Part shown: in pieces, positions 24,095 to 36,136 of the stretch
Numbering within the stretch: position 1 is the stretch's first letter
How the letters are laid out: each line of letters opens with the position of its first letter
Assembly (NCBI GenBank): GCA_023052935.1
Contig: CM041293.1
Coordinates: 54,052,725-54,116,724, forward strand
Reading direction: 5' to 3'
Origin: Piezodorus guildinii
Lineage: Eukaryota; Arthropoda; Insecta; Hemiptera; Pentatomidae
Length of the DNA: 64,000 bases
Program-made: the position numbers and the translations under genes
The notes under the pieces: generated by a model
Told to the model about the DNA's origin: nothing
Database searches by the model: none
The model's input: the letters and a program-made list of their open reading frames with translations, nothing else

Positions 24095-25147
24095 TAGTAA
24101 GGGAGAGTATTACGATCGTTAAAATTTTCGAATTAAGAGTTTTCACCGGAAATACACTTTTTATGGCTCCTTGAGTCCAAATGACTCATTCCTCAAAAAA
24201 ACTCTGCGTGTGTGGTAAGTCTATCGCGTAAAACTGAAATTTCATATTTAAGACAACTATACGCCCGAGATGTTACAGCAACATTTTCATCGATTTAAAA
24301 TGTAATAGGCTTTAATATTAAGTAGGTTTCATTCCGATTGAAATAGCCTGGCAGGCCTTAAATGCCGATATTTTAAATTTACTTCCTCTAAAGTACCTTT
24401 AATTTTGTAGATTTCATAAAATTGACCAAGTCATCTGATTAGCATTGATGAAAAACAGCTAAATATACAAGTTGAACGAATTTGATAACTAAAGGAAAAA
24501 AGTGCAAAAAAAAAAAAAAAAAATGTTTTGTAATTTTTGAGTTTTTTGACAAAAAAACAGTAATATAGATGTATAATATACCGTTGGGAAGCTAAAGATT
24601 TTAGAAAAAATATTATCTTGTACACCAAATTGTAAAAAAAACGGAAAGTGATGAAAGCCGATAAAACTAACTGATTGTTGTTGATAATAATATAATAGAT
24701 TATTTAGTAAAACACATGTTTCTATTGAAACTCAATTTAAGTAAATCTCTAAAAATTTATTATCATTTCTAAATGTTTATTTGTTTATTTATTTAACCTC
24801 ACTTTATGCTACTATGGCTAATCGGACGATGCTACAGTGGGAGTCCTAAATTTTACCTATCCAGGTTTTATTAGGATAGGGATCTTTAACGAGTACCTGA
24901 CATCGCACAGGCTCGGGACCACCTTTTAACGTCCCCTCCGAAGGACGGCGTAACTAAGGATTTCTTACTCCCATTAAAAAATCCTAGGACCACCTGCGGG
25001 TTTGAACCCGTGACCTTTAGCATGCGAGGCTGTTACGCTAGCCACCCAGCTACAAGTGATCCCATTTCTAAATGTATTTAAAATTTAGAAATTGATTTTA
25101 ACAACGGAGGGAAGTGAAAGTCGTGTTTTGCGCGCACCAGATTTTTT
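24095..25147 (+). repeat. Family R repeat, copy a
   Basis: Runs from the shared left part (AGTAAGGGAGAGTATTACGATCG) to the right end AAGTGAAAGTCGTGTTTTGC and CACCAGATTTTTT. Interrupted by the SINE1 at 24777-25062. No long ORF. Confidence 0.82.
24777..25062 (-). mobile_element. SINE1, full-length
   Basis: The reverse strand starts GGGATCACTTGTAGCTGGGT with box A (TAGCTGGGTGGCTAGCG) and box B (GGTTCAAACCC), then a body ending GCATAAAGTGAGGTTAAA and an AAATAAACAAAT-type tail. Duplications CATTTCTAAATGT at 24764-24776 and 25063-25075. It sits inside family R copy a, so it is younger. Confidence 0.93.
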
Positions 25148-25735
25148 AAAAAATAAGAAAACAATATTTTTCATTACGTATGAACTTTCATGAATTTTTT
25201 AAATACGATTAGCATTATCATTAAAATGTTAATTTACCTCAAATAATTAACAAATTACACTTGGCAATTTTTAACATTAATGTTATAAAGTATAAATAAA
25301 AAAATAATTTTCTTTAAAACCTTTCTCGTGTTCACTGTCGTCATTTACGAAAATAAAATTATTGTTACACTTCATTTGTTTAGTAAATAAATGTAACTGA
25401 GTTGTGTTTACTATCTGACAGATACTTTCTGCGCATTTCATATTTGACCACGTGTATTCACTTACAAAGTTATGTTAATTATTGACATAATCTGAAACTG
25501 TCTGTAGCTTGTACACACTACATATTGTCTGGTGAAGGTTGTTTAACAAAAGAAAAGTTAATTAGGATTTCAAATTTTGTGTTTATTTATTTTTGGTAAC
25601 TGACAGTCAGCGTTTAACAAATTAGGTCAAAGTAAATTATATATTTGAGAGTACAACCGGTGACACACCGTTAAGTGTGATTTATACTTTTGAATGTGTT
25701 GAAAGTTTTACGATGAGAAGAGTATCAGGATTCTA

Positions 25736-25790
<55 letters not shown>

Positions 25791-26459
25791 ATAAGGCGAT
25801 TTTGGTTTTCACTAACTCCTAAACCACAAGACGGATTTTGACACGGTTTTCACCATCATTTAAGGCATTCTTTCCTGAAGATTTATAAGTAAAATACATA
25901 GTAATTGAGCTTTTCTTTAAACGGGAAAAATCAATTTTCTGTAACCAAGTCATCAAAACATTATTCTTGAAATATAATTAGTAATATAGACGTATAATAT
26001 ACTGTTGGGAAACGCAAGATTTTAGAAAAGCATTTTATTGCATATATGCAATAAAAGAAATCTTACAGGTTAGTATAAAGTTTTTGTAAGCCCATAAATT
26101 TATGGAGAAATGTTATTTGTAATGTTGTGGATGAGGGAGGTTATGATGATTTATGGTGATCTTACAGGTAATATTCTTCCATACAGTACTCAAGATTTTA
26201 GAAAAGAGTATTATGTACCGAATCGTACGTAAGTTGTTAAAATAAACGGAAAGTTGTTATAAACTGTTAATAAGTATTTCTACTTTTAGATCATTTAACA
26301 AAAACAGTAGTTCCACTGTAAACTAAATCGGACTCCCATGAAAACTAAACTAACAACAACATGTATTAAGGAAAAGTTCATATTAATTATAAAATAGTAA
26401 TAAACCGAATACAATTGGAACCGTTAAACATAACAAACAAATAAACTAAACTAATTTTG
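25148..26459. other. Intergenic, AT-rich, (TA)n and a family R-like fragment
   Basis: A TA repeat occupies 25742-25786. About 25985-26050 resembles the right half of family R (GACGTATAATATACTGTTGGG ... GATTTTAGAAAA). Otherwise unrecognised. Confidence 0.5.
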
Positions 26460-27470
26460 CTTTCACTTACCTATATGGAAAACTGTTATTGCGATCGTGA
26501 AAATTTTTTAATTCCAGTTTTCAACGAAAATACACGTTTGAGGGTCCCCTGATCCAAATGACCAAGTCCCGCAAAAAGGTCTGTGTGTGCATGGTAAGCC
26601 TATAGCAAAAACGTAACATATAAAATTAATGGGCTTTAATATCATGTAGGTTTCATTCTGATTGAAATAGTCTAACAGGACTTGTTTGTTTGTTTATTCG
26701 TTTAAGGTCACTTTATGCTACAATGGCTAATCGGACGATGCTACAGTGGAGTCCTAAATTTTGCCTATCCAGGTTTTATTAAGATAGGGATCTTTAATGA
26801 GTACCTGACATCGCACAGGCTCGGGACCATGTTTTAACGTCCCCTCCGAAGGACGGCATAACTAAGGATTTTTTACTCCTAATAAAAAAATCCTAGGGCC
26901 ACCCACAGGTTTGAACCCATGACCTTTGGCATTGAAAGCTGTTATGCTAGCAACTACGCTATGGGTGATCCCTCTAACAGAACTTAAATGCCGATATTTT
27001 AAATTCTCTTCCTCTAAAGTACCTTTAATTTTATAGATTATTTAAAAATAACTTTATCATCTGATTAGCATAGCTAAACAACTGTTAAATATACAAGTTG
27101 AACGAATTTAATGACCAAGTAAAGGAGATAACTGCAAACATATTTTTTTAATGCAATTTTTGTTTTTGAACTTAAGAACATTAATATAAAGGTATAATAT
27201 ACTGTTGGAATGCTAAAGATTTTAGAAAAAAATATATTATCTTATACATACTGTTGTAAAAGTTAACGGAGAGTGATGAAAAGCCGATAAAATAAACTGA
27301 TTGTCGTAGATAGTAATATAATAGATTATTTAATAAAACACATGTTTCTATTAAAATCTAATGTAAATAATTCTTTAACAATTTATTTTCGTTTCTAAAT
27401 TTGTTTAAAAATTCTTAAATTGATATAAATAACGGAGGTAAGTGAAGTGTGTTGCGCGCGCCAGATTTTT
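26460..27470 (+). repeat. Family R repeat, copy b
   Basis: Starts TTTCACTTACCTATATGG, continues TTGCGATCGTGAAAATTTT and ends GGAGGTAAGTGAAGTGTGTTG and CGCCAGATTTTTTT. Broken by the SINE1 at 26684-26972. Confidence 0.82.
26684..26972 (-). mobile_element. SINE1, full-length, older
   Basis: Duplications TCTAACAGGACTT (26671-26683) and TCTAACAGAACTT (26973-26985) differ at one base. Box B is intact (GGTTCAAACCT on the reverse strand); box A is diverged. Inserted in family R copy b. Confidence 0.92.
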
Positions 27471-27499
27471 TTATTTGTACCTAATATATTTTTCTAATT

Positions 27500-27796
27500 A
27501 CGGGGAGCCCGTAGCTGAGTGGCTAACGCGCTAGTCTCTCATGCTGCAGGTTCTGAGTCCGAATCCCAGTCCCGGCGGGGCTTTTATAAGGATGTAAAAA
27601 AATAGGGATTCACTCACAACCTCTCCACCGGGTATGTGAGACCCGTCAGCCAAAGGGTGGCCACTCACAAAATTAGTCGTAGGGAGTGATGACCCTACAC
27701 TAAAAATAGCATCGAGAAACGCGAGTGTTATCTCCCAGATCACACCGCGTGGCCCAGGGCCTGCACGGCCTGTCGCGCCACTGAATGAATGAATGA
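27500..27796 (+). mobile_element. SINE2: tRNA-derived SINE with (TGAA)n tail
   Basis: Head with box A (TAGCTGAGTGGCTAACG) and a box-B-like GAGTCCGAATCCC, a ~200-bp GC-rich body (CCGGGTATGTGAGACCCG ... GCCTGCACGGCCTGTCGC) and a tail of GAAT/TGAA repeats. Perfect 14-bp duplications ATATTTTTCTAATT at 27486-27499 and 27797-27810 prove insertion. Confidence 0.93.
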
Positions 27797-27810
27797 ATAT
27801 TTTTCTAATT

Positions 27811-28623
27811 TCTGCCGATGATTAAATATAATAATGAATAGACGTTATATAAAAAACATAATATTTTCTTGCTAAGTGTACTTTTCGTTCCGATCAACTC
27901 ATGATCCCATACTGATAAACTCTTAAATAGTCAAACTGAAGTTTTTTAAAAATAAATGACACAAAATTTAAACTGTACCCGTCAGAAGCAAAGGCGAGTC
28001 GCTAGTAAACTATATTCAAAAAAGTACCTGAAGTGCATCTCGACGCACAGATTGCAAATTACTTTTCATAATAGATGATGTAAATCAGGCATAGTATTAT
28101 GGGATTGTTGGGAATGCACAACTTCCCGTGATGATTTACTCTGCACCGCAATTGCATCATCTATTACAACTTGAATTCGATTTGTTCAAAATGCATTGTA
28201 TTAATTATTTTGAAGGTCAAAACTGTCATCTTGGCATTATTTTTATAAAATATACCTAATTAAGAAGGGTGAACTAAAGTAAAATTGTATCATACCATAT
28301 TTTACATTCCGTGTTTTAGTCAGTTATATTCTGAAATTTGGCTTTCTATTATAAAACCAAGCGTCTTAATGTTCTCGACATTAACAATTTTAATAATAAG
28401 ATATAAAAATAAATAACATAACCCAGAAAAGATGGGTTATGTGTATAAATTCTGCATATAAACAGCATGCTGGTTGAGTAGTACAGTACAGTGTTTATTT
28501 TGTATAAATATGTTGATCAGATGTAAATGGATCACGTAATAATATCCCGACGCCTGATTTAGCAAGGAGAATAAAATAGGCTGGCATCTAAAGAATAGAA
28601 GTTAATTCCAGAAATGACATTTG
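27811..28623. other. Intergenic, nothing recognised
   Basis: AT-rich sequence with no coding signal or known repeat. Confidence 0.45.
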
Positions 28624-29520
28624 GAAAAAAAATCTGGTGCGGGCAATAAACGACTTTCAATTACCTCGACTGTTAAAATCAATTAATTATACTTCAATTT
28701 AAAATTATTTAAAGTTGATTTTAATAAAACGTTTATTCATTTTCGTTGGAAACATATGATTTAGGTTAAATAATATAACTACATTAAATTTTTAGTCAGT
28801 AATAAGTTTATTCCCTATTCGTCACTTTAAATTACCTTTTACAACTTAGTGTATCAGATAATATTTTTTATAAAATCTTTCTATTTCCAAGGGTATATTA
28901 TACGTCTATATTACTGTTCTTATTATAAAAAACAAACAAAAATTACATAAAATAAAATAGTTTTGCTCTTATATCCTTTAGTTGGTCATAAAATTGTCTA
29001 TTCAGCCGTCCTTCATCAATGTTATTAAGATGATATGGTTAATCTTTTGTAATGTACAATATTAAAGGAAGAAAATTTAAAATATCGGCATTTGAACCCT
29101 GTCAGACTACTTCAATCAGAATGAAACCTACATGATATTAAAGCCCATTAAATTTTACATCAATATAGCGAGTTTAATCAACATTGTTAGAGCCGTTTTT
29201 GAGAAAATCGTAAAAAGGTATAAAATGCATAGTATAAAGTGGCTCTTCTGGTTAGCCGATTTTAATGAAAACGTTGCTGTAACATCTCGGGCGTATTTTT
29301 GTCTTAAATATGAAATTTCAGTTTCGTACGACTTATCGTTTTGGCGCTAGACTTACCACAGACATACGGACCTTTTTTCGGGACGCGTCATTTGGACTCA
29401 GGAGTCCCTAAAACGCGTATTTCCGTCGAAAACTGGAATTCGAAAATTTTCACGATCGCAATACTTTCCCTTACTGTATATTTCTTTCATACATAGGTAA
29501 GTGAAAGTAAAAAGTTAGCA
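28624..29520 (-). repeat. Family R repeat, copy c, next to the asparagine synthetase promoter
   Basis: Reverse orientation: the right end appears first as AAAAATCTGGTGCGGGCAA with GACTTTCAATTACCTC, and the left end last as CGATCGCAATACTTTCCC and ATAGGTAAGTGAAAGTAAA. Best-preserved central block of the family. It ends about 170 bp before the predicted initiator. Confidence 0.83.
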
Positions 29521-29639
29521 TAGCAACTTTTGCATTGTCACTAGATAAAACTATTGATTTATTATTAAAATAAAAACTTTCCCCACATTCCTAAATTCTA
29601 TGGCCTTATTTTACCAATAGTCAGCTAATGTTGACAACT

Positions 29640-29751
29640 TTGACCCCACCACGTGTTAAATCGGCGCGGGATCTTGCTATCGCTAGCGAACTCAGTATTT
29701 AAGAAGGTCGCGGAGCAGACAGCTGCTCATTCGTGTAGCGAAGGGTTAGGC
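29640..29751 (+). promoter_or_regulatory. Probable asparagine synthetase core promoter and 5' UTR
   Basis: This short GC- and CpG-richer island sits in AT-rich surroundings directly before the ATG. It has an E-box CACGTG at 29650-29655 and an arthropod-type initiator TCAGT at 29692-29696, about 58 bp before the start codon. The region +18 to +33 from the initiator partly resembles MTE/DPE sites, and no TATA box stands at -30. That the initiator is the true start site is inferred. A family R copy ends about 170 bp upstream of it. Confidence 0.5.
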
Positions 29752-29877
29752 ATGTGCGGCATTTGGGCGATTTTCGGCTACCATTCCGACAGTATTACCT
29801 ACTGTGATGATTCCTTCTGTAAAATAAGGCACAGAGGTCCAGATGCGTGGAGGCTCCAGTTTGACCACAGAATAAAG
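29752..29877 (+). CDS. AsnS: Asparagine synthetase exon 1 with catalytic Cys2
   Basis: Encodes residues 1-42. The Cys2 codon is 29755-29757; in class II glutamine amidotransferases the exposed N-terminal Cys attacks the glutamine amide. The exon ends in phase 0 at AAG before GTGATT, a usable though not strong donor. Confidence 0.93.
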
Positions 29878-32800
29878 GTGATTTATTACATCTTAAATAC
29901 CCGGCATATGTCAGCTCCAAAACTTGATGTAAACAAAACAAGATTTTAATAAACATCCTTATCAATATTTAGAAAATTAGTTTAATATACAGTGTCAGAT
30001 TTATTTATTTGATTCATTGATTTTCATCTCAGTAATCAATAAACATAATAAATCATTAGATACTGTATATAGGGAATATAAATGTAATTCCATTCTTAGT
30101 TTTAGAATTTGTTTCATAATATTCAAATGTCGAATAGTTCAGTTGATTTTCAATGTAAAATTTGTTGCTATTTCTGTCATAGTTAGCTTGACAGAAGTTG
30201 TGTGAGATAAAATATTGAAGAAATAGTTTAAATTTTATTAAACGCTGTTTTTAGTATTGCTATTTATTTTTTGATAAATAATTAAATAAAATTGGTTCTT
30301 AATTATTCCCAAAAATTTTATTTTACACCAGTAATTATTTGGATTATACGTTTTGGGGGTTTCCTCTATGTTCGGGACTCACTGACAGCAATGTATAAAT
30401 TCATTATCTCAAATTTTGTCAATAATAAAATACATAAAAAAGTCATTACAAATTTAACAAATAAAATCCCTTTATCTCAGCCAACATTTATTATGGCCCC
30501 TAATCAATTTTAATTAGGGGCCAAATAATATATTGGCTGTGATAGGTGGATTTTATTTGTTGAATTTTTTTTATTTTATTATTAACAAAATTTGAGATAA
30601 TGGATATCTGCATAGCTGATACATTGCTGTCAGTGAGTCCTGAAGATAGGAAAAACCCCAGACATAGACCCTAAATAATTATTGGTGTAAAATAAATTTT
30701 TGGGAAAGAATTAAGAACCAATTACTTATCATTAATATATTTTTCTTCTGAATAATTAATATAATTATTTATTCATTTTTTTTTCTTATAGGAAGCATGT
30801 ATTGGTTTCGTGAGACTGACTATTGTGGACAGTATATGGGGAATGCAACCCATGATACTCCACGAATTTCCTCATTTGACATTAATTTGCAATGGAGAAC
30901 TTTACAATTATAAAAGGGTATTTATTATTTCTTTTAATTTCATTATCTTACCATCCTGAAGCTTGGTATTTAAATTTATAAAGAATTATTTCAAAGGTCA
31001 GAAAAACTTTCTATTTATCTAAAGATAATGAGTGAAAGATGGTAAAATGTTTTAAATAAATATGCAATTAATCTTAATTTTAGATCAATATAGAAATGTG
31101 AAGGCCATTAATTTTTTTTTTTTTTGTCAACCCTCAGTCTAGATATTGATGATTAAGATGTTTTTCTTGTCTTATTAGTAATATCAGGGGCATTCATGGG
31201 CGTAGACAGAGGTCAGGAGGGTGCGCCACAGCCTATCCTAAAAATAGTTGGGAGAAATAAAAATATAAATAAAAAAAGTAAAATAAAGTTTTAGGATAAA
31301 AAGCTGTGGTTATGGAGTGGTTTTACTTCCTAGTATGTAATTAATTTTCAAATTTTTATGTAATTAGATAGTATTTGAACTAAAAAAAAAACTTTCCTTT
31401 TTTGGCCGATTTGTCCCCCCCTCCCCCTTCACTAAAAAAATGCTGGCTATGCTCATGGAGGCAATCAAATTAAACTTTACTACATTCTTAAATCAAGTTC
31501 TATAAAATTAAGCACACATGGGGGCTGACAGAGCTAAATCTATTTATTTTTTTCCAGCAAGCTTAATGTTCCCACCCTGAAACAAGTCACAGTTTTATTG
31601 CAATTTATTGGTAATTTATTTACAAATAATTATGATTTCATACCATTGAAAATCAGACAAAAAGCTGAAAACGATATTCTTTTTAGTTTACTATTAATAA
31701 ATTTTTCTCATAATTTACTGTCTTCAACAAGTGCTTCTTCTCCCCTCTCTCTCTAGTTCCTCCTCACCGTTTGAAGTATAGTTGCTCTCTTTACACTTAT
31801 TTACTGTATTTGATTAATTATAGCTTGTTATTTTTAGCTTGGTGAGGAATTTGATATCAAATATGAGACTAAGTGTGATGTTGAATGTATCACACAATTA
31901 TTTGCCCGGGGTGGAATCAAACACGCCGTTTCCAATTTAGATGGAGTATATAGTTTTGTTCTTGTTGACTCTAAAGAGCGTAAAATCTATGCTGCAAGGG
32001 ACCCGTATGGCGTAAGACCGTTATTCAGGTTTGAATCACAAGGAAATGGATTACTTGGCTTTTGTTCGGAAGGCAAAGGTAATGTTTTTATCTCTCATGT
32101 ATAAAATGATTAATAAGTGTATAGAACATATTAATACCCAGTAAGTTTCATGTTTATTGTTTTATATTCCTGTCTGGAACTGGGAATCTTGACTGGCATA
32201 CTGAGTATAAAATGTACCTTTTTTTGTTTTTTAAGTTTTCCCTTCTATTTAGAAGGGTACTTATTAATTACGTAAGGGATCACCTGTGGCAGGGTGGATA
32301 GCATAACAGCCTTCTATGCCAAAGGTCACGGGATCAAACCCACAGGTGGTCCTAGGATTTTTTAATGGGATTAAAAAATCCTTAGTGGTACCGTCCTTTG
32401 GAGGGGACATGAAAAGGTTGTCCCGAGCCTGTGTGATATCAGGTACACTTTAAAGATCCATATCCTAATTAAACCTGAATAGGCAAAATTTAGGACTCCC
32501 ACTGTAGCCCGATTAGCCACAGTAGCATAAAGTAAGGTTATATAAACAACAGACAAAAAATAATTAAATGCTCTAAAAATACGATTTTGCTCGAAATTAG
32601 CCGACCTTTAAATTCTGCCACTCAGTGTACTTTGCCCTGTCCACCACCTAGTTCCAGCCCTGGTTGTAGAAATCTCGTTTTATTATATTTATCTAGAATT
32701 ATGTATTCATATTTTTTTCATGATCCTACTAATTCTAATACCATATAATGATTATTAACTCGGTTTGTAGGATTGATTGGTTTGAAGAGACTGGTGAAAG

Positions 32801-35800
32801 AGAATTTAAAAAATGGATTCTGTGAGAAATGGTCTTTAAAGCAGTTCCCACCTGGGCACTTTGTTGAGTATGATATTTTGCCTGGTGGCAAAGTGAAATT
32901 AGTTAAAGAAGAAAGGTTCTATACTATTGGTACCAGACCCATCTTTCGGCCTTTTGTTTCTTACTCAGGTTAGATAATTTTTATGTCAAATTTCTTTTTA
33001 ATTTGTTTTTATATGATTATGTTTTAAGACTATCCATTAATGTTAAACTTTTGGTGGATTTTTATGTTAGGTTTAATCTATCGTGGATGTTTGGAATCAA
33101 TTTGAGCTCATAATAATGAGTAAATGTTATGTAGATTGAGACAAGGAGATGCGCTGGCCTCCCCCTTTACTGTTTAATTTGGTGCCTGATAAGGTAATTG
33201 AGAATGTGAATCTAGTGGGTAATAGCATAATCATCAACAACTCAACGCAATTAATGCAGATGGTTTAGCAGAGTCATTCGAAGAGGCATATGCTAACTTG
33301 AAAACAGAGGCAAGAAAAGCTGTTCTCGAAATTAATGTAAGCAAAACCAAACGGATTGTAAAAAGAATGGGGTAGTGACACCCTTCTTATTATAACTCAG
33401 CTGGGGAAACCATTGAAGTAGTGTCGACGTTTCCATACCTGGGATCATTAATGACTAATGAAGCCAATGAAGCAGAGGTGGTCAAAACAAGGATTCTAGC
33501 AGGAAACAGAACATACTATGCTCTTCGACACTTGATCAGAAGTAACTTAATCTTGCCCCAAAATAAGATCAAAATATACAAAACCCTAATCAGGCCAGTT
33601 GTTAGTTATAGTTTTCTCCATGAATATCTTCTTATCTATTATTATTAATTTCCATTATTAACCAGAAACTCTCTGTCCAAGTGCGTTTAGCGACTTTATT
33701 AGGCCTTTTTTATTTTTTTTAATAGAAAATTAGTGCTGTCTGTAATTTGTAATTAGTGGACACAAAACTCAATATTTTCAACACTGATAAAAACAGTTAT
33801 CACACTAAAAAAATCGAAAAAAAAAGTTCATTTTGCACATCCTGTTTAGAATTCTCTTTTTTCATTTAAAAAAATATATATGGCCCAAAATAAGTGAAAA
33901 TCACAAAGGGCATTATCCATTAATTCTCTAATTTTTTGCAGCCCTATTTGAGCTATTTGCAGTTCAGTGTTACCATGATGAAACAACACTTTCTTGATAT
34001 TCACCAATCACAGATGCTTTTTTTAAATCGATTTTAAGTTTATATGACAAACTTGTTCATTGTTAAAATCTGCATTAATGGTTTGATTTTGATTTGATAA
34101 TCTTACCCTCTGTTAATTGTGGCATCCACTCCACAAGGATTCGTAAAAATTGGTGAAAGATCGACTGATACATTAATCAAGCATTAACATGTTTTGACAG
34201 TTCTGAAATCTTATTGGTCTCTAGTAGTGAGTCATAGGGAATCCCATGTAAGCTATTAACTCTTTTAGTGCCGGACAATATATTTTCAATCGATATTGGA
34301 GAATTATTATCATTCTGTTTAAATACTGTTATACTTGCTAAAAATCATTGGTGGATTGTTGTTCAAATGATGTCTGTTAATATTGTAACTTAGAGGTAGG
34401 TGACAGGTGTCTTCTGTTGCACTATGCAGCTCATTAGGTCACTATACAGCTCCATGCATTGCATACCATGCATATAAACAAGTAAACTTATAGAAACTTT
34501 GTTGCATTTACTTTAATCCAATAAATAATAAAAGTGAACATTAATTAACCTTCATTAATCTAATTATAAACAGTTGTTATTGCTTCTTTATTAATATGGT
34601 TTGTTCATATTTCTTTATGAATTATAATTTTATAATTTCAAATGTATAATTTATGAATTTTAGAACTAAAAAGTGATGTTCATGCAAACATTAGGCTGCT
34701 GTTGACAGAAGCAGTTAGAAAAAGATTAATGTCAGAAAGAAGAATTGGTTGTCTGCTCAGTGGTGGTCTTGACTCTAGCTTAATTGCAGCGATACTTTTA
34801 AAGCTGGCGAAAGAAGAACGTTTGGAATATAAAATCCAGGTATTTATATTATTTTAAAATGCATATTAATTAAAAAATATATACAACTAGTGGACCCCTC
34901 CCCCCTCCTGCTTCGCTCGTTTGGAATTAGAATGAGGTATCATTTATGTTTAAAAAATCTCTTTCTGACAAATTTAGAGTTTATCTCTTTGGTAGTTTTA
35001 GTTTATCATAATGAAAACCCAAGAAATTATGTTTATTTAATAATGTCTATTTATTATTTAATTTAATGATCGGCAGAAATAAAAAAAATAAATAAAAATT
35101 AGCTAAGTTCATTTGTTTGTTATTTTAAAGTGAAGCACAGATAATGGAAAATTTATCCATATAAAGAAAACTTGTTTGCTATGTATGTATTCAAAAACTA
35201 TAGAAATTAAAAAAATTTAATTTATATTTCAAATGAACTATTTAAAATTCATTTTAAAAGTTAAATTGAGTTTTCATAGGAATCCCATTTAGCTTACAGT
35301 GAAACATCTGTTATCGTAAAATAGTGTTAAATTTGAAATAATTAATAACAATGTTAGTTTATAGATTTATAATAACTTACCATTTATGTTAACAACTTAG
35401 TTATTATTCAGTACATAATATTGTTTCTAAAATCTTGCATACTAAATGGAAGAATAAAAATTGCACAACCCTGTAGGACAGTGGCAACATTTAACTATAA
35501 TAACCTCCCTCTTTATCAATAACATTTGTTCATAAGTTCATGGGCTTAGAACAACTTTATATTAACTTGTACGATTTATTTTATTGCGTATCTATTTTTC
35601 TAAAATCTTGTGCTTACCAATGGTATATTCACAAAAGTTACTATCCTATTAGGTTTATTAGTATTTTATATTTATTTATTTAAATTTAATTTTATTAATT
35701 AAATTTATTAAAATTAAATTATTTTTTATTGTTATTATTAACTTACAACAACTCTATATTAACTAGTATGATTTATTTTATTGCATATTAACATTTCTGA

Positions 35801-36078
35801 ATTCTGGCGCTTTCCAACGGTATATTATATGCCTATGTTACTACTTATAATTTAGGAATAATTTTTGATGACTTGGCTACAAAAAAATTATTTTTACCAT
35901 TTAAAGAAAAGTTAAATTGCTAAATGTATTTTAATTATAAACCTTCAGGAAAGGATGCCCTAAATTATAGTGAAAACCGTATAAAAATCTGTTGTTTATT
36001 ATTGTTGTATATACAAATATATATTTACTATTTACTTTATTATATATATTTTTACAAATATAGGTTTATTTAAATTTA

Positions 36079-36136
<58 letters not shown>

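Noticed and set aside
25742..25786. TA repeat as possible replication or recombination signal
   Set aside because: Plain dinucleotide microsatellite, one of three similar ones in the window.
27500..27580. Possible tRNA gene
   Set aside because: The tRNA-like head continues into a ~200-bp body with (TGAA)n tail and flanking TSDs, so it is a SINE.
29132..29350. 72-codon frame in family R copy c as a candidate protein of the repeat
   Set aside because: The frame is not kept open in the other family R copies.
29520..29560. Amino-acid response element upstream of asparagine synthetase (TTTGCATTGTCA)
   Set aside because: Only a partial match to the C/EBP-ATF core; too weak to claim ATF4 control.
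30292..30513. 73-codon frame in asparagine synthetase intron 1
   Set aside because: It is one arm of the foldback element and has no protein-like features.
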